This document shows positions 8,513-17,097 of a DNA stretch of 64,000 nt, one piece after another; positions within the stretch are counted from its first letter, which is position 1, and the number at the start of each line of letters is the position of its first letter. Location of the stretch: the NCBI RefSeq assembly GCF_000502835.1, contig NZ_AYVL01000016.1, positions 30,240 through 94,239 on the forward strand, read 5' to 3'. The notes below the pieces were generated by a model that worked only from the letters and a program-made list of their open reading frames with translations, was not told where the DNA came from and made no database searches. A program made the translations under genes and the position numbers. Source of the stretch: Mesorhizobium sp. LSJC280B00 (GTDB lineage Bacteria > Pseudomonadota > Alphaproteobacteria > Rhizobiales > Rhizobiaceae).

Positions 8513-8995
8513 ATGTCTCTTGGATTCAGGGTTTCTGGCCGCATCGGCAAACCCGTCGCCGAAGTCTTCGATGCGGTCGTCAATCCGAAGAAACTTAGCG
8601 GCTACTTCACCACGATCGGCGGCGCCAGCGCACTGCTGGAGGCGGGCGCCACCGTCATCTGGTGGGGCAAGGTTCCCGTCGAGGTCGACGAGGTGAAGAA
8701 AGACAGCCGCATCGTGCTGCGCTGGGATGCCACCGACGCCGACGGCAAGCCAGCCTACAAGACCCGCATCGAGATGAATTTCGAGCCGCTCGACGATGGC
8801 GGCACCTTCGTCACCATCGCCGAAACCGGCTGGCACGAGAACGCGGTCGGCCTGAAGAAATCCTACCTCAATTGCGAGGGCTGGTCGCAGATGCTGGCCT
8901 GCATGAAGGCCTATGTCGAATACGGCATCAATCTGCGCGACGGCTATTACCGCAGCGAGATGAAGGGCGAGCCGGCCAACGAGAACAACATCTGA
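8513..8995 (+). CDS. SRPBCC (AHSA1-like) domain protein
   Basis: This 160-residue protein has a START/Bet v1-like helix-grip fold of the AHSA1 type. It shows an N-terminal GRIGKPVAEVFDAVVNPKKL and the late motif GWHENAVGLKKSYLNCEGW. Such proteins hold a hydrophobic ligand, but the ligand is not predictable. I chose ATG 8513 rather than GTG 8507 because GGAAGGAG ends eight bases before it. It is the first gene of a four-gene cluster (SRPBCC, VOC, VOC, SRPBCC) under the likely control of the divergent ArsR. Confidence 0.88.
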   Translation: MSLGFRVSGRIGKPVAEVFDAVVNPKKLSGYFTTIGGASALLEAGATVIWWGKVPVEVDEVKKDSRIVLRWDATDADGKPAYKTRIEMNFEPLDDGGTFVTIAETGWHENAVGLKKSYLNCEGWSQMLACMKAYVEYGINLRDGYYRSEMKGEPANENNI

Positions 8996-9023
8996 AAAGC
9001 CACCAAGATGACGGAGGCCTGCG

Positions 9024-9416
9024 ATGAAGCAAGTGACGCCATTTCTGATGTTCGAGGGCAAGGCCGAAGAGGCAATGACCTTCTATTGCGAGACGATCCC
9101 CGACAGCAGCGTCCTTGACGTCACACGTTACGGCTCCGGCGAAGACGGCCCGGAAGGAACGGTCAAGCTGGCGCGCGTGTCCATAAGCGGTCTGGAAGTG
9201 ATGGTCTACAACAGCCCCGTGCACCATGCCTTCACGTTCACGCCATCGGTCTCGCTGTATGTGAATTGCTCCACGGAGGCAGAGCTGAACGGCATTGTCG
9301 AGGCTCTGGCCAAGGACGGCAAATTTCTGATGGCGCTGGACAATTATGGTTTCAGCCGCCGGTTTGCATGGCTCAACGACAGGTTCGGAGTCTCCTGGCA
9401 AATCAATTTGGCATAG
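9024..9416 (+). CDS. VOC-family protein (PhnB-like)
   Basis: This 130-residue protein is a single-module vicinal-oxygen-chelate fold of the PhnB/3-demethylubiquinone-methyltransferase-like group. Landmarks are the N-terminal TPFLMFEGKAEEAMTFYC and the C-terminal WLNDRFGVSWQINL. No reaction is established for this group. Its VOC metal-ligand pattern is incomplete, so catalysis should not be assumed. A strong GGAGG precedes the ATG by six bases. It follows the SRPBCC gene by 28 bp and is probably co-transcribed. Confidence 0.88.
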   Translation: MKQVTPFLMFEGKAEEAMTFYCETIPDSSVLDVTRYGSGEDGPEGTVKLARVSISGLEVMVYNSPVHHAFTFTPSVSLYVNCSTEAELNGIVEALAKDGKFLMALDNYGFSRRFAWLNDRFGVSWQINLA

Positions 9417-9471
9417 CGAGTTCTGGACCGAACCGGCCAATCGAACCTGAACACGGCAATGGAGTCAGCAA

Positions 9472-9834
9472 ATGACCGCGAAGATCACCGGCGGCATCAA
9501 CATCGCGATGAAAGTCCCGCCGCATCAATACCAGGCAACGATCGCCTTCTATCGCGACGTCATCGGCCTGAAGCCATTCACGGCCAAATCGCCGGCCGTC
9601 GGGTTCGAACTTGGTCCCAATCGGCTGTGGATCGACGAGGCGCCGATGATGAGCCAGGCCGAGATCTGGCTGGAACTGTTCACCGATGATTTTCCGGCCG
9701 CTGCGGAGCATCTCGCCGAGGCCGGCGTCGTGCGCTGCGATGCCATTGAGGCACTGGGCGAAGGCTTTCGCGGCGGCTGGATCACCAATCCGGCCAACAT
9801 CATTCACCTCGTGCGCGAACCCGATGCCTGGTGA
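9472..9834 (+). CDS. VOC-family protein (glyoxalase/bleomycin-resistance fold)
   Basis: This 120-residue VOC protein differs clearly from its neighbour. It has NIAMKVPPHQYQATIAFYRDVIGLKP at the start, the mid motif LGPNRLWIDEAP, and the C-terminal GWITNPANIIHLV. Proteins of this group often bind small hydrophobic or electrophilic compounds. The substrate is unknown. It lies 55 bp after the first VOC gene and 30 bp before the second SRPBCC gene in the same cluster. Confidence 0.85.
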   Translation: MTAKITGGINIAMKVPPHQYQATIAFYRDVIGLKPFTAKSPAVGFELGPNRLWIDEAPMMSQAEIWLELFTDDFPAAAEHLAEAGVVRCDAIEALGEGFRGGWITNPANIIHLVREPDAW

Positions 9835-9864
9835 ACAGGGCGGCGCCGTGGAAAGGAGGACGCT

Positions 9865-10332
9865 ATGAAAATCCGTGAAACACCGACCGCCGAAGCCGGC
9901 ATGCTGATAAGGCGGCCGGTCGCCGACGTATTCGAAGCCTTCGTCGATCCGGCGATCACGACGAAATTCTGGTTCACCCATGGCAGCGACAGGTTGGACA
10001 GCGGCAAGGAAATCAGTTGGGAATGGCGCATGTATGGCGTCTCGACGACGGTCAATGTCAGTGAGATCGTCGATAACAAGAAGATCGTCATGCAATGGAG
10101 CGATCCGCCGACCACGGTAGTGTGGACTTTCGCCGAGATGCCGGGCGGCACGACCTTTGTCGAGGTCCGCAATTTCGGCTTTGTCGGCAGCCCCGATGAG
10201 CAGGTCAAGCAGGCGATCGGCTCGACCGGCGGTTTTGCGCTGGTGCTCGCCGGCGCCAAGGCGTGGCTGGAGCAAGGCGTGATGCTCGGCCTGATCGGCG
10301 ACCGCCATCCGAAGGGTGTGCCGGGGAATTAG
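9865..10332 (+). CDS. SRPBCC domain protein, second in cluster
   Basis: This 155-residue protein is a second AHSA1-like helix-grip protein, with GMLIRRPVADVFEAFVDPAITTKFWF at the start. WSDPPTTVVWTFAEMPGGTTFVEV follows in the beta sheet. It is not a close copy of the SRPBCC protein at 8513, so the cluster carries two different ligand-binding members. AAAGGAGG five bases before the ATG is a strong ribosome binding site. It ends the cluster; the next gene is convergent. Confidence 0.88.
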   Translation: MKIRETPTAEAGMLIRRPVADVFEAFVDPAITTKFWFTHGSDRLDSGKEISWEWRMYGVSTTVNVSEIVDNKKIVMQWSDPPTTVVWTFAEMPGGTTFVEVRNFGFVGSPDEQVKQAIGSTGGFALVLAGAKAWLEQGVMLGLIGDRHPKGVPGN

Positions 10333-10353
10333 GTCAGCCGCGGTGGGCCATCC

Positions 10354-11118
10354 TCAGTGCCCGCCGCCTTTTGCCTTCTTCCGCCGCCGCGCCAGCATGT
10401 TGAGCCCTTCGACCAGTGCCGAAAAGCCCATGGCGGCGTAGATGTAGCCTTTCGGCACGTGGTAACCCATGCCGTCGGCGATCAGCGTCATGCCGATCAT
10501 CAGCAGGAAGCCGAGGGCCAGCATGACGATGCTGGGGTTCCTGGCGATAAAGTCGGCCAGCGGCCCGGCCGCCAGCATCATCACGCTCACCGCCACGATC
10601 ACCGCGATGTACATGATCGCGATTTCGTCGGTCATGCCGACGGCGGTGATGATCGAGTCGATCGAGAAGACGAGGTCGAGCAGCAATATCTGGAAAATCG
10701 CGCCGGCCAGCGAAAGCTGCAGCGTCTCGCCCATCATGGTGTCCTGGTGATCATCGAGATCGACCGTGTGGTGGATCTCCTTGGTCGCCTTCCAGACGAG
10801 AAACAGGCCGCCGGCGATCAGGATCAGGTCGCGCCATGAAAAGCCGTGGCCGAAGGCGGTGAATATCGGCGTCGTCAGTTGGACGATGATTGAGATGGTG
10901 GCCAGTAGGATCAGCCGCATCACCAGCGCGGCCGAGATGCCGAGCCGCCGGGCGCGGGCCCGCTGCGCTACCGGCAATTTGTTGGTCAGGATCGAGATGA
11001 AGATCAGATTATCGATGCCGAGCACGACCTCCAGCACGATCAGCGTCAGCAGCGCGACCCATGCCGTCGGGTCGGAGACAAAGGCGAAATGCGGCGCCAG
11101 GAATTCGACTAGCTGCAT
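10354..11118 (-). CDS. TerC-family integral membrane protein
   Basis: This 254-residue protein has seven or eight hydrophobic helices and the two acidic motifs of Ter[16 protein letters not shown] in the second helix and [16 protein letters not shown] in a later one. TerC proteins are linked to manganese export and tellurium resistance, with metal delivery to secreted enzymes shown in some bacteria. A central loop rich in His and Asp ([13 protein letters not shown]) could bind metal. No ter operon partner is nearby. The C-terminal tail is [11 protein letters not shown]. Confidence 0.92.
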   Translation of the reverse strand: MQLVEFLAPHFAFVSDPTAWVALLTLIVLEVVLGIDNLIFISILTNKLPVAQRARARRLGISAALVMRLILLATISIIVQLTTPIFTAFGHGFSWRDLILIAGGLFLVWKATKEIHHTVDLDDHQDTMMGETLQLSLAGAIFQILLLDLVFSIDSIITAVGMTDEIAIMYIAVIVAVSVMMLAAGPLADFIARNPSIVMLALGFLLMIGMTLIADGMGYHVPKGYIYAAMGFSALVEGLNMLARRRKKAKGGGH

Positions 11119-11188
11119 GGAGGTCGTCCCCTCTACGATCTAGAGCAGTTTCGCCGGCAATTGGGTATTGCAAGCGTCTATATCAATG

Positions 11189-12013
11189 TCACGACCAGAA
11201 GGATGGAGCCGTTTCCTCCAGCCGCGGGCCGCGGCGAAACGGCGCGATCCGTTCGGTCAGGCCGCTACGGTCGGAAATGTCGACGCCGACGCCGCACAAT
11301 GTCGCCGGTCCGGTCGACGCCTCGAAGCGGCCTTTCGGCACCTTGGACAAGAACCGGTTGAGCGGCTCCTCCTTGTCCATGCCGAGCGAGGAATCGTAAT
11401 CGCCGCACATGCCGGCATCGGAAATATAACCGGTGCCGCCATTGAGGATCTGGTGATCGCCGGTCGGCTGATGCGTATGGGTGCCGACAACAAGGCTGGC
11501 ACGGCCGTCGACGAAATGAGCGAAGCACATTTTTTCCGAGGTCGCCTCGGCATGGAAATCGATGACGATCGCATCGGCCTGCTCGCCAAGCGGGCAAGCG
11601 GCAAGTTCGCGCTCGCCGGCCTGGAACGGATCGTCGAGCTCGGGATGCATGAACACCCGGCCCATGATGTTGGCGACCAGCACGCGCGCGCCGTTCCTGG
11701 CGATGTAGACGCCTGAGCCGCGCCCCGGCGTACCCTTGGGGAAATTAGACGGACGCAGGAAGCGCTCTTCGCGCGGCGCGAAAATCAGCGCATCGCGCTG
11801 GTCCCAGACATGGTTGCCGGTGGTGACGACATCGGCGCCGGCCGAGATCGTCTCGCGAAAAATTTCCTCGGTGATGCCGAAGCCGCCGGCGGCGTTCTCG
11901 CCATTGACGATGACGAAGTCGAGCTTGAAATCCGAGATCAGGCCAGGCAGTTGTTCCCACACCGCCGTACGTCCTGTCTTGCCGACCATGTCGCCGAGAA
12001 AGAGAAGTCTCAT
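11189..12013 (-). CDS. YmdB-family metallophosphoesterase
   Basis: This 274-residue protein belongs to the TIGR00282/YmdB phosphoesterase family. The metal ligands are readable: GD in MRLLFLGDMVG, NGEN at about residue 38, GNHVWD near residue 67, and HTHQPTGD near residue 178. Relatives hydrolyse 2',3'-cyclic nucleotides and affect RNA turnover or biofilm formation. It lies 81 bp downstream of the 5-formyltetrahydrofolate cyclo-ligase gene on the same strand, a common rhizobial arrangement, with a palindromic repeat in between. Confidence 0.93.
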   Translation of the reverse strand: MRLLFLGDMVGKTGRTAVWEQLPGLISDFKLDFVIVNGENAAGGFGITEEIFRETISAGADVVTTGNHVWDQRDALIFAPREERFLRPSNFPKGTPGRGSGVYIARNGARVLVANIMGRVFMHPELDDPFQAGERELAACPLGEQADAIVIDFHAEATSEKMCFAHFVDGRASLVVGTHTHQPTGDHQILNGGTGYISDAGMCGDYDSSLGMDKEEPLNRFLSKVPKGRFEASTGPATLCGVGVDISDRSGLTERIAPFRRGPRLEETAPSFWS

Positions 12014-12020
12014 ATAAGCG

Positions 12021-12079
12021 TGATCCCGAACCGAAGGTCAGCGAAGCAACAAGCTGCATGACTTTCGGAAAAGACCATG
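12021..12079. repeat. Short palindromic repeat, family B, copy 2 (degenerate)
   Basis: TGATCCCGAA (12021-12030) and TTTCGGAAAAGACCATG (12063-12079) match the arms of the element at 3173-3215 but are 32 bases apart and no longer perfectly paired. It lies between the cyclo-ligase and ymdB genes, so it is transcribed within that operon. Confidence 0.5.
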
Positions 12080-12094
12080 CGTCCAGGAACTTAT

Positions 12095-12682
12095 CTACAA
12101 TTTCGGCGCGAAGCGACGCAACCCGCTCTCGGTGAGTATTTCCGGAATGATCACGTCATGCGGCTCGTCAGGCACCACGGCCACCTCCTGGCAGTCGAAG
12201 GCAATGCCGATCAGCCGCGGCTGCTGCCCCTTGTCGACCAGCCGCGCGATCGCCCGGTCGTAATAGCCGGCGCCGTAGCCGATGCGGTGGCCGCGCGCAT
12301 CGAAGGCGGCAAGCGGCACCAGCATCAGCTGGGGATCGAGCACCTCGGCTTCCTCGTGTGGCCCGACGGTGCCGAAGCCCATGTCGACCATCGGCGCGCC
12401 GCGCACCAGTTCGCGAAAGACGATGATGGTTTTGTCGAGAATGGCCGGCAGGCAGAGCCTTGCCCCCTTTTCGCGCAAGGCAAACATCAGCGGCCGGACG
12501 TCGACTTCCGAGCGCATCGGCCAGAAGCCTGAGACGATCTGGCCCGGCGCGACGGTGATCCGGTCGCGCGCCGTCTCGGCCATTTCGAGTGCTGCCTCCA
12601 CCCGCCAGAAAGGATCGAGCGCGTCGCGGCGCCCGAGGGCTTGGTTGCGGAGATTTTTTTTCAGGTCTTTTGGGGATGTCAT
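12095..12682 (-). CDS. 5-formyltetrahydrofolate cyclo-ligase
   Basis: This 195-residue enzyme converts 5-formyltetrahydrofolate and ATP to 5,10-methenyltetrahydrofolate, returning a storage folate to one-carbon metabolism. The family signature GYGAGYYDRAI is at about residue 135, and the N-terminal basic segment KKNLRNQALGRRDALD supplies the phosphate-binding residues. The gene corresponds to ygfA/fau of E. coli. It lies directly downstream of the probable 6S RNA on the same strand, the ssrS-ygfA linkage seen in many proteobacteria. Confidence 0.95.
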   Translation of the reverse strand: MTSPKDLKKNLRNQALGRRDALDPFWRVEAALEMAETARDRITVAPGQIVSGFWPMRSEVDVRPLMFALREKGARLCLPAILDKTIIVFRELVRGAPMVDMGFGTVGPHEEAEVLDPQLMLVPLAAFDARGHRIGYGAGYYDRAIARLVDKGQQPRLIGIAFDCQEVAVVPDEPHDVIIPEILTESGLRRFAPKL

Positions 12683-12839
12683 GCGCCGACGTTAGAAAAG
12701 GTCAGATTTGGATGGAGTTTTACGAGCGACGTTTTGGAGGAGCGGGGCGAACTTTTCGTTCGTGAGAGCACCGCACAAAGCGGCGCGACGACAAGATCCG
12801 CCAGACATGGCCTTTTCGATAGGTGACGATCCACACAAC

Positions 12840-12985
12840 CGGTGGAGAGAGCGATCCCGGGAACCTACAAAGTAGGTGGGCGCCGTATGAGAAAACCCAC
12901 GGGTCTTCCCAGGGACAGCTCCCTAGGGATCATTAAGGCCCCGGGGAAAATGTTCTCCTGCCGGGAAGCGCAGACCGTCTCCGCC
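12840..12985 (-). ncRNA. ssrS: Probable 6S RNA
   Basis: Read on the minus strand, this region can close into a long rod. GGAGA (12978-12982) pairs with TCTCC (12844-12848), GCG with CGC, and TCCCGG with CCGGGA. Inside are the hairpin made by TCCCTAGGGA and TCCCTGGGA, a GCCTTAA segment like that in E. coli 6S RNA, and a CCTAC/GTAGG hairpin. CTATAT just upstream of the predicted 5' end fits a rhizobial -10 box. 6S RNA binds the sigma-70 RNA polymerase holoenzyme in stationary phase. Its position upstream of the cyclo-ligase gene supports the call. Ends are approximate. Confidence 0.68.
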
Positions 12986-13155
12986 AATATAGGCAGACGG
13001 CAGACCAAGCGCCAGAGAGACGACATGTTTCGAGTCTTAAATCGACGCAGAACCGCTCGACGAGGGTCGCGCCGGCAAGATCCCCGCTTTGCCAGCAGCG
13101 CCTTGCACAGCGAAGGCCGCGTCCTTAGGGTCGCGCGATGAACCCGGGAGCAAAA

Positions 13156-13995
13156 ATGCGTTTCGAAGGCACGGCAGCCTATGTTGCCGACAAGGATCTG
13201 ATGGTGGCGGTCAACGCGGCGATCGCGCTGGAGCGGCCGTTGCTGGTCAAGGGCGAGCCCGGTACCGGCAAGACCGAACTTGCCCGCCAGATGGCGGCGG
13301 CGCTCGGCCTGGATCTGATCGAATGGCACGTCAAGTCGACCACGCGGGCGCAGCAGGGCCTCTATGAATATGATGCCGTCTCGCGGCTGCGCGACAGCCA
13401 GCTCGGCGACGAGCGCTTCAACGACATCCGCAATTACATCAAGCGCGGCAAGCTGTGGGACGCCTTTGCTGCCGGCAAGAAAGTCGTGCTTCTGATCGAC
13501 GAGATCGACAAGGCCGATATCGAGTTCCCCAACGATCTGTTGCAGGAACTGGACCGGATGGAGTTCTTCGTCTACGAGACCGGCGAGACCATCCGCGCCA
13601 CCGTCCGGCCGATCGTCATCATCACCTCCAACAACGAAAAAGAGCTGCCGGACGCCTTCCTGCGCCGCTGCTTCTTCCACTACATCCGCTTTCCCGACGT
13701 CGAGACGCTGCACAAAATTGTCGACGTGCACTATCCCGGCATCAAGCAGAACCTGGTGCGCGCCGCACTCACGCAATTCTATGAAATCCGTGACGTGCCG
13801 GGCCTCAAGAAGAAGCCGTCGACCTCCGAGGCACTCGACTGGATCCGCCTGCTGGTCGCCGACGACATCGCGCCCGAAGACCTGCGCGCCGACCCGAAGA
13901 ACGCGCTGCCGAAACTGCACGGCGCCTTGCTGAAGAACGAACAGGACGTGCATCTGTTCGAGCGCCTGGCCTTCATGGCGAGACGGCAGGGGTGA
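13156..13995 (+). CDS. MoxR-family AAA+ ATPase
   Basis: This 279-residue ATPase starts at MRFEGTAAYVA; ATG 13138 upstream would add six residues, but GGGAG five bases before 13156 favours the inner start. Walker A is KGEPGTGKTELA and Walker B is VVLLIDEIDKAD; sensor 1 is IIITSNNEKELPDAFLRRCFF. MoxR ATPases act as chaperones that remodel or insert metal centres with VWA-domain partners. The VWA protein encoded at 14568 is the evident partner, with a GNAT gene between them. The gene follows the 6S RNA region but is on the opposite strand. Confidence 0.95.
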   Translation: MRFEGTAAYVADKDLMVAVNAAIALERPLLVKGEPGTGKTELARQMAAALGLDLIEWHVKSTTRAQQGLYEYDAVSRLRDSQLGDERFNDIRNYIKRGKLWDAFAAGKKVVLLIDEIDKADIEFPNDLLQELDRMEFFVYETGETIRATVRPIVIITSNNEKELPDAFLRRCFFHYIRFPDVETLHKIVDVHYPGIKQNLVRAALTQFYEIRDVPGLKKKPSTSEALDWIRLLVADDIAPEDLRADPKNALPKLHGALLKNEQDVHLFERLAFMARRQG

Positions 13996-14112
13996 GGGGC
14001 CGGTCGGCCGGAAGCCCACGAAGTCACCGGACAGCGCTTTCCCGGTGCTGGACCGTTGCCTCTAGCCGGGCACGGAGGCAGCTTCAGGTTGCCGACTTCA
14101 GAGGGAAACGAA

Positions 14113-14559
14113 ATGACCGAGATCACCGTCCGCCCATTGGCGCAATCTGACCATACCAATTGGCGGCGTCTGTGGACCGCCTATCTCACCTTCTACGAAA
14201 CCAAGCTGCCGGAAGAGGTTTACGCCGTCACCTGGAAGCGGCTGTTCACGGCGGGCGAGTTCGAGCCGAAAGGTTTCATCGCCACCCTCGACGGCAAGGC
14301 CGTCGGCCTGACACACTATCTTTACCATCGCTCCTGCTGGTCGCAGATAAACAACTGTTATTTGCAGGACCTGTTCGCCGACCCCGATGTGCGCGGCAAG
14401 GGCGTCGGCGCCGCCCTGATCGAAGCGGTCAAGCAGGAAGCCGGCAAGATCGGCGTCAAGAACGTCTACTGGATGACCCACGAGACCAACACCACCGCAC
14501 GCAAGCTCTACGACCACGTGGCGCGCAGGACCGGCTTCATCGAGTATGATCTGCTGTAG
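14113..14559 (+). CDS. GNAT-family N-acetyltransferase
   Basis: This 148-residue protein starts at MTEITVRPLAQSD; a GAGGGAAACGA precedes that ATG. The acetyl-CoA-binding motif A is readable as DLFADPDVRGKGVGAALIEAV at about residues 93-113, followed by NVYWMTHETNTTARKLYDHVA. It resembles the small GNATs that acetylate polyamines, amino acids or protein termini, but the acceptor is unknown. It sits between the MoxR and VWA genes and ends eight bases before the VWA start, so it is part of the operon. Confidence 0.92.
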   Translation: MTEITVRPLAQSDHTNWRRLWTAYLTFYETKLPEEVYAVTWKRLFTAGEFEPKGFIATLDGKAVGLTHYLYHRSCWSQINNCYLQDLFADPDVRGKGVGAALIEAVKQEAGKIGVKNVYWMTHETNTTARKLYDHVARRTGFIEYDLL

Positions 14560-14567
14560 ACGGTGAG

Positions 14568-15758
14568 ATGTTCATCCCCTTCTTCCTCGAACTGAAGGCA
14601 GCGCGGGTTCCGGTCTCGCTCCGCGAATATCTGTCGCTGCTGGAGGGGCTGGAAGCCGGGCTGGTCGACTATGATGTCGAGGGCTTTTACTATCTCGCCC
14701 GCGCCGCTCTGGTGAAGGACGAGCGCCACATCGACCGCTTCGACCAGGTCTTTTCGCACATCTTCAAAGGTGTCGAGGCGCAGGCTGGCAAAAACCCGGT
14801 CGATGTCGCAAACATCCCGGAGGAATGGCTGCGGAGGCTCGCCGAAAAGCACCTGACCGATGAGGAGAAGAAGCTGATCGAGGCGCTGGGCGGCTTCGAA
14901 AAGCTGATGGAGACGCTGAAGAAGCGGTTGGAGGAGCAAAAGGGCCGGCATCAGGGTGGTTCGAAATGGATCGGCACCGGCGGCACCTCGCCCTTCGGCG
15001 CCTATGGCTACAATCCCGAAGGCGTGCGCATCGGCCAGCACGAGAGCCGCAACCGCCGCGCGGTAAAAATCTGGAACAGGCGCGAGTTCAGGAATTTCGA
15101 CGATGCCGTCGAACTCGGCACCCGCAACATCAAGGTCGCGCTGAAGCGCTTGCGCCGCTGGATGCGCGAAGGCGCCGAAGAGGAGTTCGACCTGCCCGGC
15201 ACCATCCACGCCACCGCCGAGCACGGTTATCTTGACGTTAAGACACAACCCGAACGTCGCAATGCCGTGAAGCTGCTGATGTTCTTCGATGTCGGCGGCT
15301 CGATGGACGACCATGTCAGGAGCGTCGAGGAGCTGTTTTCGGCCGCCCGCGCCGAGTTCCGCCAGCTCGAATATTTCTATTTCCACAACTGCCTCTACGA
15401 AGGCGTGTGGAAGGACAATCGCCGCCGCCATGCCGAGGTGATTCCGACCTTCGATCTCCTCCATAAATATGGCCCCGACTACAAGGTGATCGTCGTCGGC
15501 GACGCCTCGATGAGCCCCTATGAGATCGCCCAACCCGGCGGCTCGGTCGAGCATTGGAACAAGGAGGCCGGTGCCGTCTGGCTCGGCAGGCTGCTGCAGC
15601 AATGGCCGAACGCCATTTGGCTCAATCCGGAAGACGCGAAGAACTGGGGCTATACCCATTCGATTGCCATGATCCGCGATATCTTTGGCGGCCGCATGTT
15701 TCCGCTGACGCTCGCCGGCCTGGAAGCCGCGACGAAGCAACTTTCAAGGAAGCACTGA
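14568..15758 (+). CDS. VWA-domain (CoxE-like) protein
   Basis: This 396-residue protein pairs with MoxR ATPases. The N-terminal two thirds is helical and charged, with a Gly-rich patch TGGTSPFGAYGYNPEGVRIG. The C-terminal von Willebrand A domain starts at KLLMFFDVGGSMDDHV, where DxGGS is the metal-ion-dependent adhesion site. CoxE-like VWA proteins are known to work with MoxR in maturation of metalloenzymes such as CO dehydrogenase; no such enzyme is encoded in this window, so the client is unknown. The next gene starts immediately after its stop codon. Confidence 0.92.
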   Translation: MFIPFFLELKAARVPVSLREYLSLLEGLEAGLVDYDVEGFYYLARAALVKDERHIDRFDQVFSHIFKGVEAQAGKNPVDVANIPEEWLRRLAEKHLTDEEKKLIEALGGFEKLMETLKKRLEEQKGRHQGGSKWIGTGGTSPFGAYGYNPEGVRIGQHESRNRRAVKIWNRREFRNFDDAVELGTRNIKVALKRLRRWMREGAEEEFDLPGTIHATAEHGYLDVKTQPERRNAVKLLMFFDVGGSMDDHVRSVEELFSAARAEFRQLEYFYFHNCLYEGVWKDNRRRHAEVIPTFDLLHKYGPDYKVIVVGDASMSPYEIAQPGGSVEHWNKEAGAVWLGRLLQQWPNAIWLNPEDAKNWGYTHSIAMIRDIFGGRMFPLTLAGLEAATKQLSRKH

Positions 15759-16580
15759 ATGGATCCACGCAAAACAGGACGGTCGACCTGTTTCCTTTGC
15801 CTGCAATGCGGTGTCCAGTTCGCGGCGACAGCGACGCCGCCGCGATATTGCCCGATCTGCGAGGACGAGCGGCAATATGTGCGCTGGGAGGGCCAGGCCT
15901 GGACCACGCCGGAAGAGCTCGCCGCCGGGCATCGGCTCGTGATCAAGGATGATGCCGGCGTGCTCGCCTTCGGCATCGAGCCGCGCTTCGCCATCGGCCA
16001 GCGCGCATTGCTGGCGCAAACGCCGCACGGCAATGTGCTGTGGGACTGCATCTCGATGGTCAGCGACGAGGCATTGGCGGAGATCAACCGCCGGGGCGGC
16101 CTGGCCGCCATCGCCATTTCGCACTGCCATTATTATTCGGCAATGGTCGAATGGAGCGCGGCGTTTGGCGGCGTGCCGATTTATCTGCACGCCGATGATC
16201 GTCAGTGGATCATGCGGCCGCATCCGGCAATCATCAGTTGGGAGGGCGAGATGCGCGCCATAAACCCGTCGCTGACGCTCATCCGCTGCGGCGGCCACTT
16301 TGCCGGTGGCCAGGTGCTGCACTGGAAGCGCGATGCCGGCAATGCCATCCTGGCCGGCGACATCCTGCAGGTGACGCCGACCCGCCGTCATGTCAGCTTC
16401 ATGTACAGCTATCCGAACTATATCCCGCTCAACGCGACGAAGGTGCACGGCATCAAGGCCGCGCTGGAGCCTTTCGCGTTCGACCATATCTACGGCGCAT
16501 GGTGGAACCAGAACGTCATCGGAGATGCAAAGGCGGCATTTTCAGCATCGGTTGCGCGCTATCTCGCGGCCATCGCCTGA
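15759..16580 (+). CDS. MBL-fold hydrolase with N-terminal zinc ribbon, altered metal motif
   Basis: This 273-residue protein has an N-terminal zinc ribbon (C14xxC17 and C31xxC34). It is followed by a metallo-beta-lactamase fold: VLWDCISMVSDE, then ISHCHYYS, GGHFAGG and LAGDILQV. The classic HxHxDH motif reads HCHYYS, so the Asp and last His that hold the second metal are replaced while the first-site histidines and later His and Asp remain. Its ATG directly follows the VWA stop codon, implying translational coupling with the MoxR-VWA module. The reaction is unknown. Confidence 0.85.
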   Translation: MDPRKTGRSTCFLCLQCGVQFAATATPPRYCPICEDERQYVRWEGQAWTTPEELAAGHRLVIKDDAGVLAFGIEPRFAIGQRALLAQTPHGNVLWDCISMVSDEALAEINRRGGLAAIAISHCHYYSAMVEWSAAFGGVPIYLHADDRQWIMRPHPAIISWEGEMRAINPSLTLIRCGGHFAGGQVLHWKRDAGNAILAGDILQVTPTRRHVSFMYSYPNYIPLNATKVHGIKAALEPFAFDHIYGAWWNQNVIGDAKAAFSASVARYLAAIA

Positions 16581-16689
16581 GGAATTCTTTGCAACGGGAT
16601 AGGAAATACGGGCAAACGCCGTAACAAATGCCTATTTCAGGCGAAGTTGGGAAGGCAACCCAAATAGCGAGATAAGCTAAGAGGAAAAA

Positions 16690-17094
16690 ATGGACAGCCA
16701 CACCTACCCCGTTACCCGCACCGATGCCGAATGGCGCGCCCGGCTGACGCCCGAGCAATATGCGGTGATGCGCAACCACGGCACCGAGCGGCCGGGAAGC
16801 TGCGCCCTGCTGCACGAGAAGCGCGCCGGCACCTTCTCCTGCGTCGGCTGCGACCAGCCCTTGTTTGAATCCAAGCTGAAATTCGAGAGCGGCACCGGTT
16901 GGCCGAGCTTCAACGACCCAGTGCCGGGTTCGCTCGAGACCACCGTCGACCGCAGCTATGGCATGGTCCGCACCGAGTGCCATTGCGCCCGCTGCGGCAG
17001 CCATCTCGGCCATGTCTTCGACGACGGCCCGCCGCCGACCGGTCTGCGCTATTGCGTCAACGGCGTGGCGCTCAAATTCGATCCGGCCGCCTGA
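16690..17094 (+). CDS. msrB: Peptide-methionine (R)-S-oxide reductase
   Basis: This 134-residue enzyme reduces the R isomer of methionine sulfoxide in proteins, using thioredoxin as the electron donor. The structural zinc cysteines are in CVGCDQ and [14 protein letters not shown], the substrate region is [10 protein letters not shown], and the catalytic cysteine is in [11 protein letters not shown] near the C-terminus. An AAGAGGAAAAA run precedes the ATG. It is about 110 bp after the MBL gene and probably has its own promoter. It is convergent with the small membrane protein gene that follows. Confidence 0.96.
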   Translation: MDSHTYPVTRTDAEWRARLTPEQYAVMRNHGTERPGSCALLHEKRAGTFSCVGCDQPLFESKLKFESGTGWPSFNDPVPGSLETTVDRSYGMVRTECHCARCGSHLGHVFDDGPPPTGLRYCVNGVALKFDPAA

Positions 17095-17097
17095 TCG

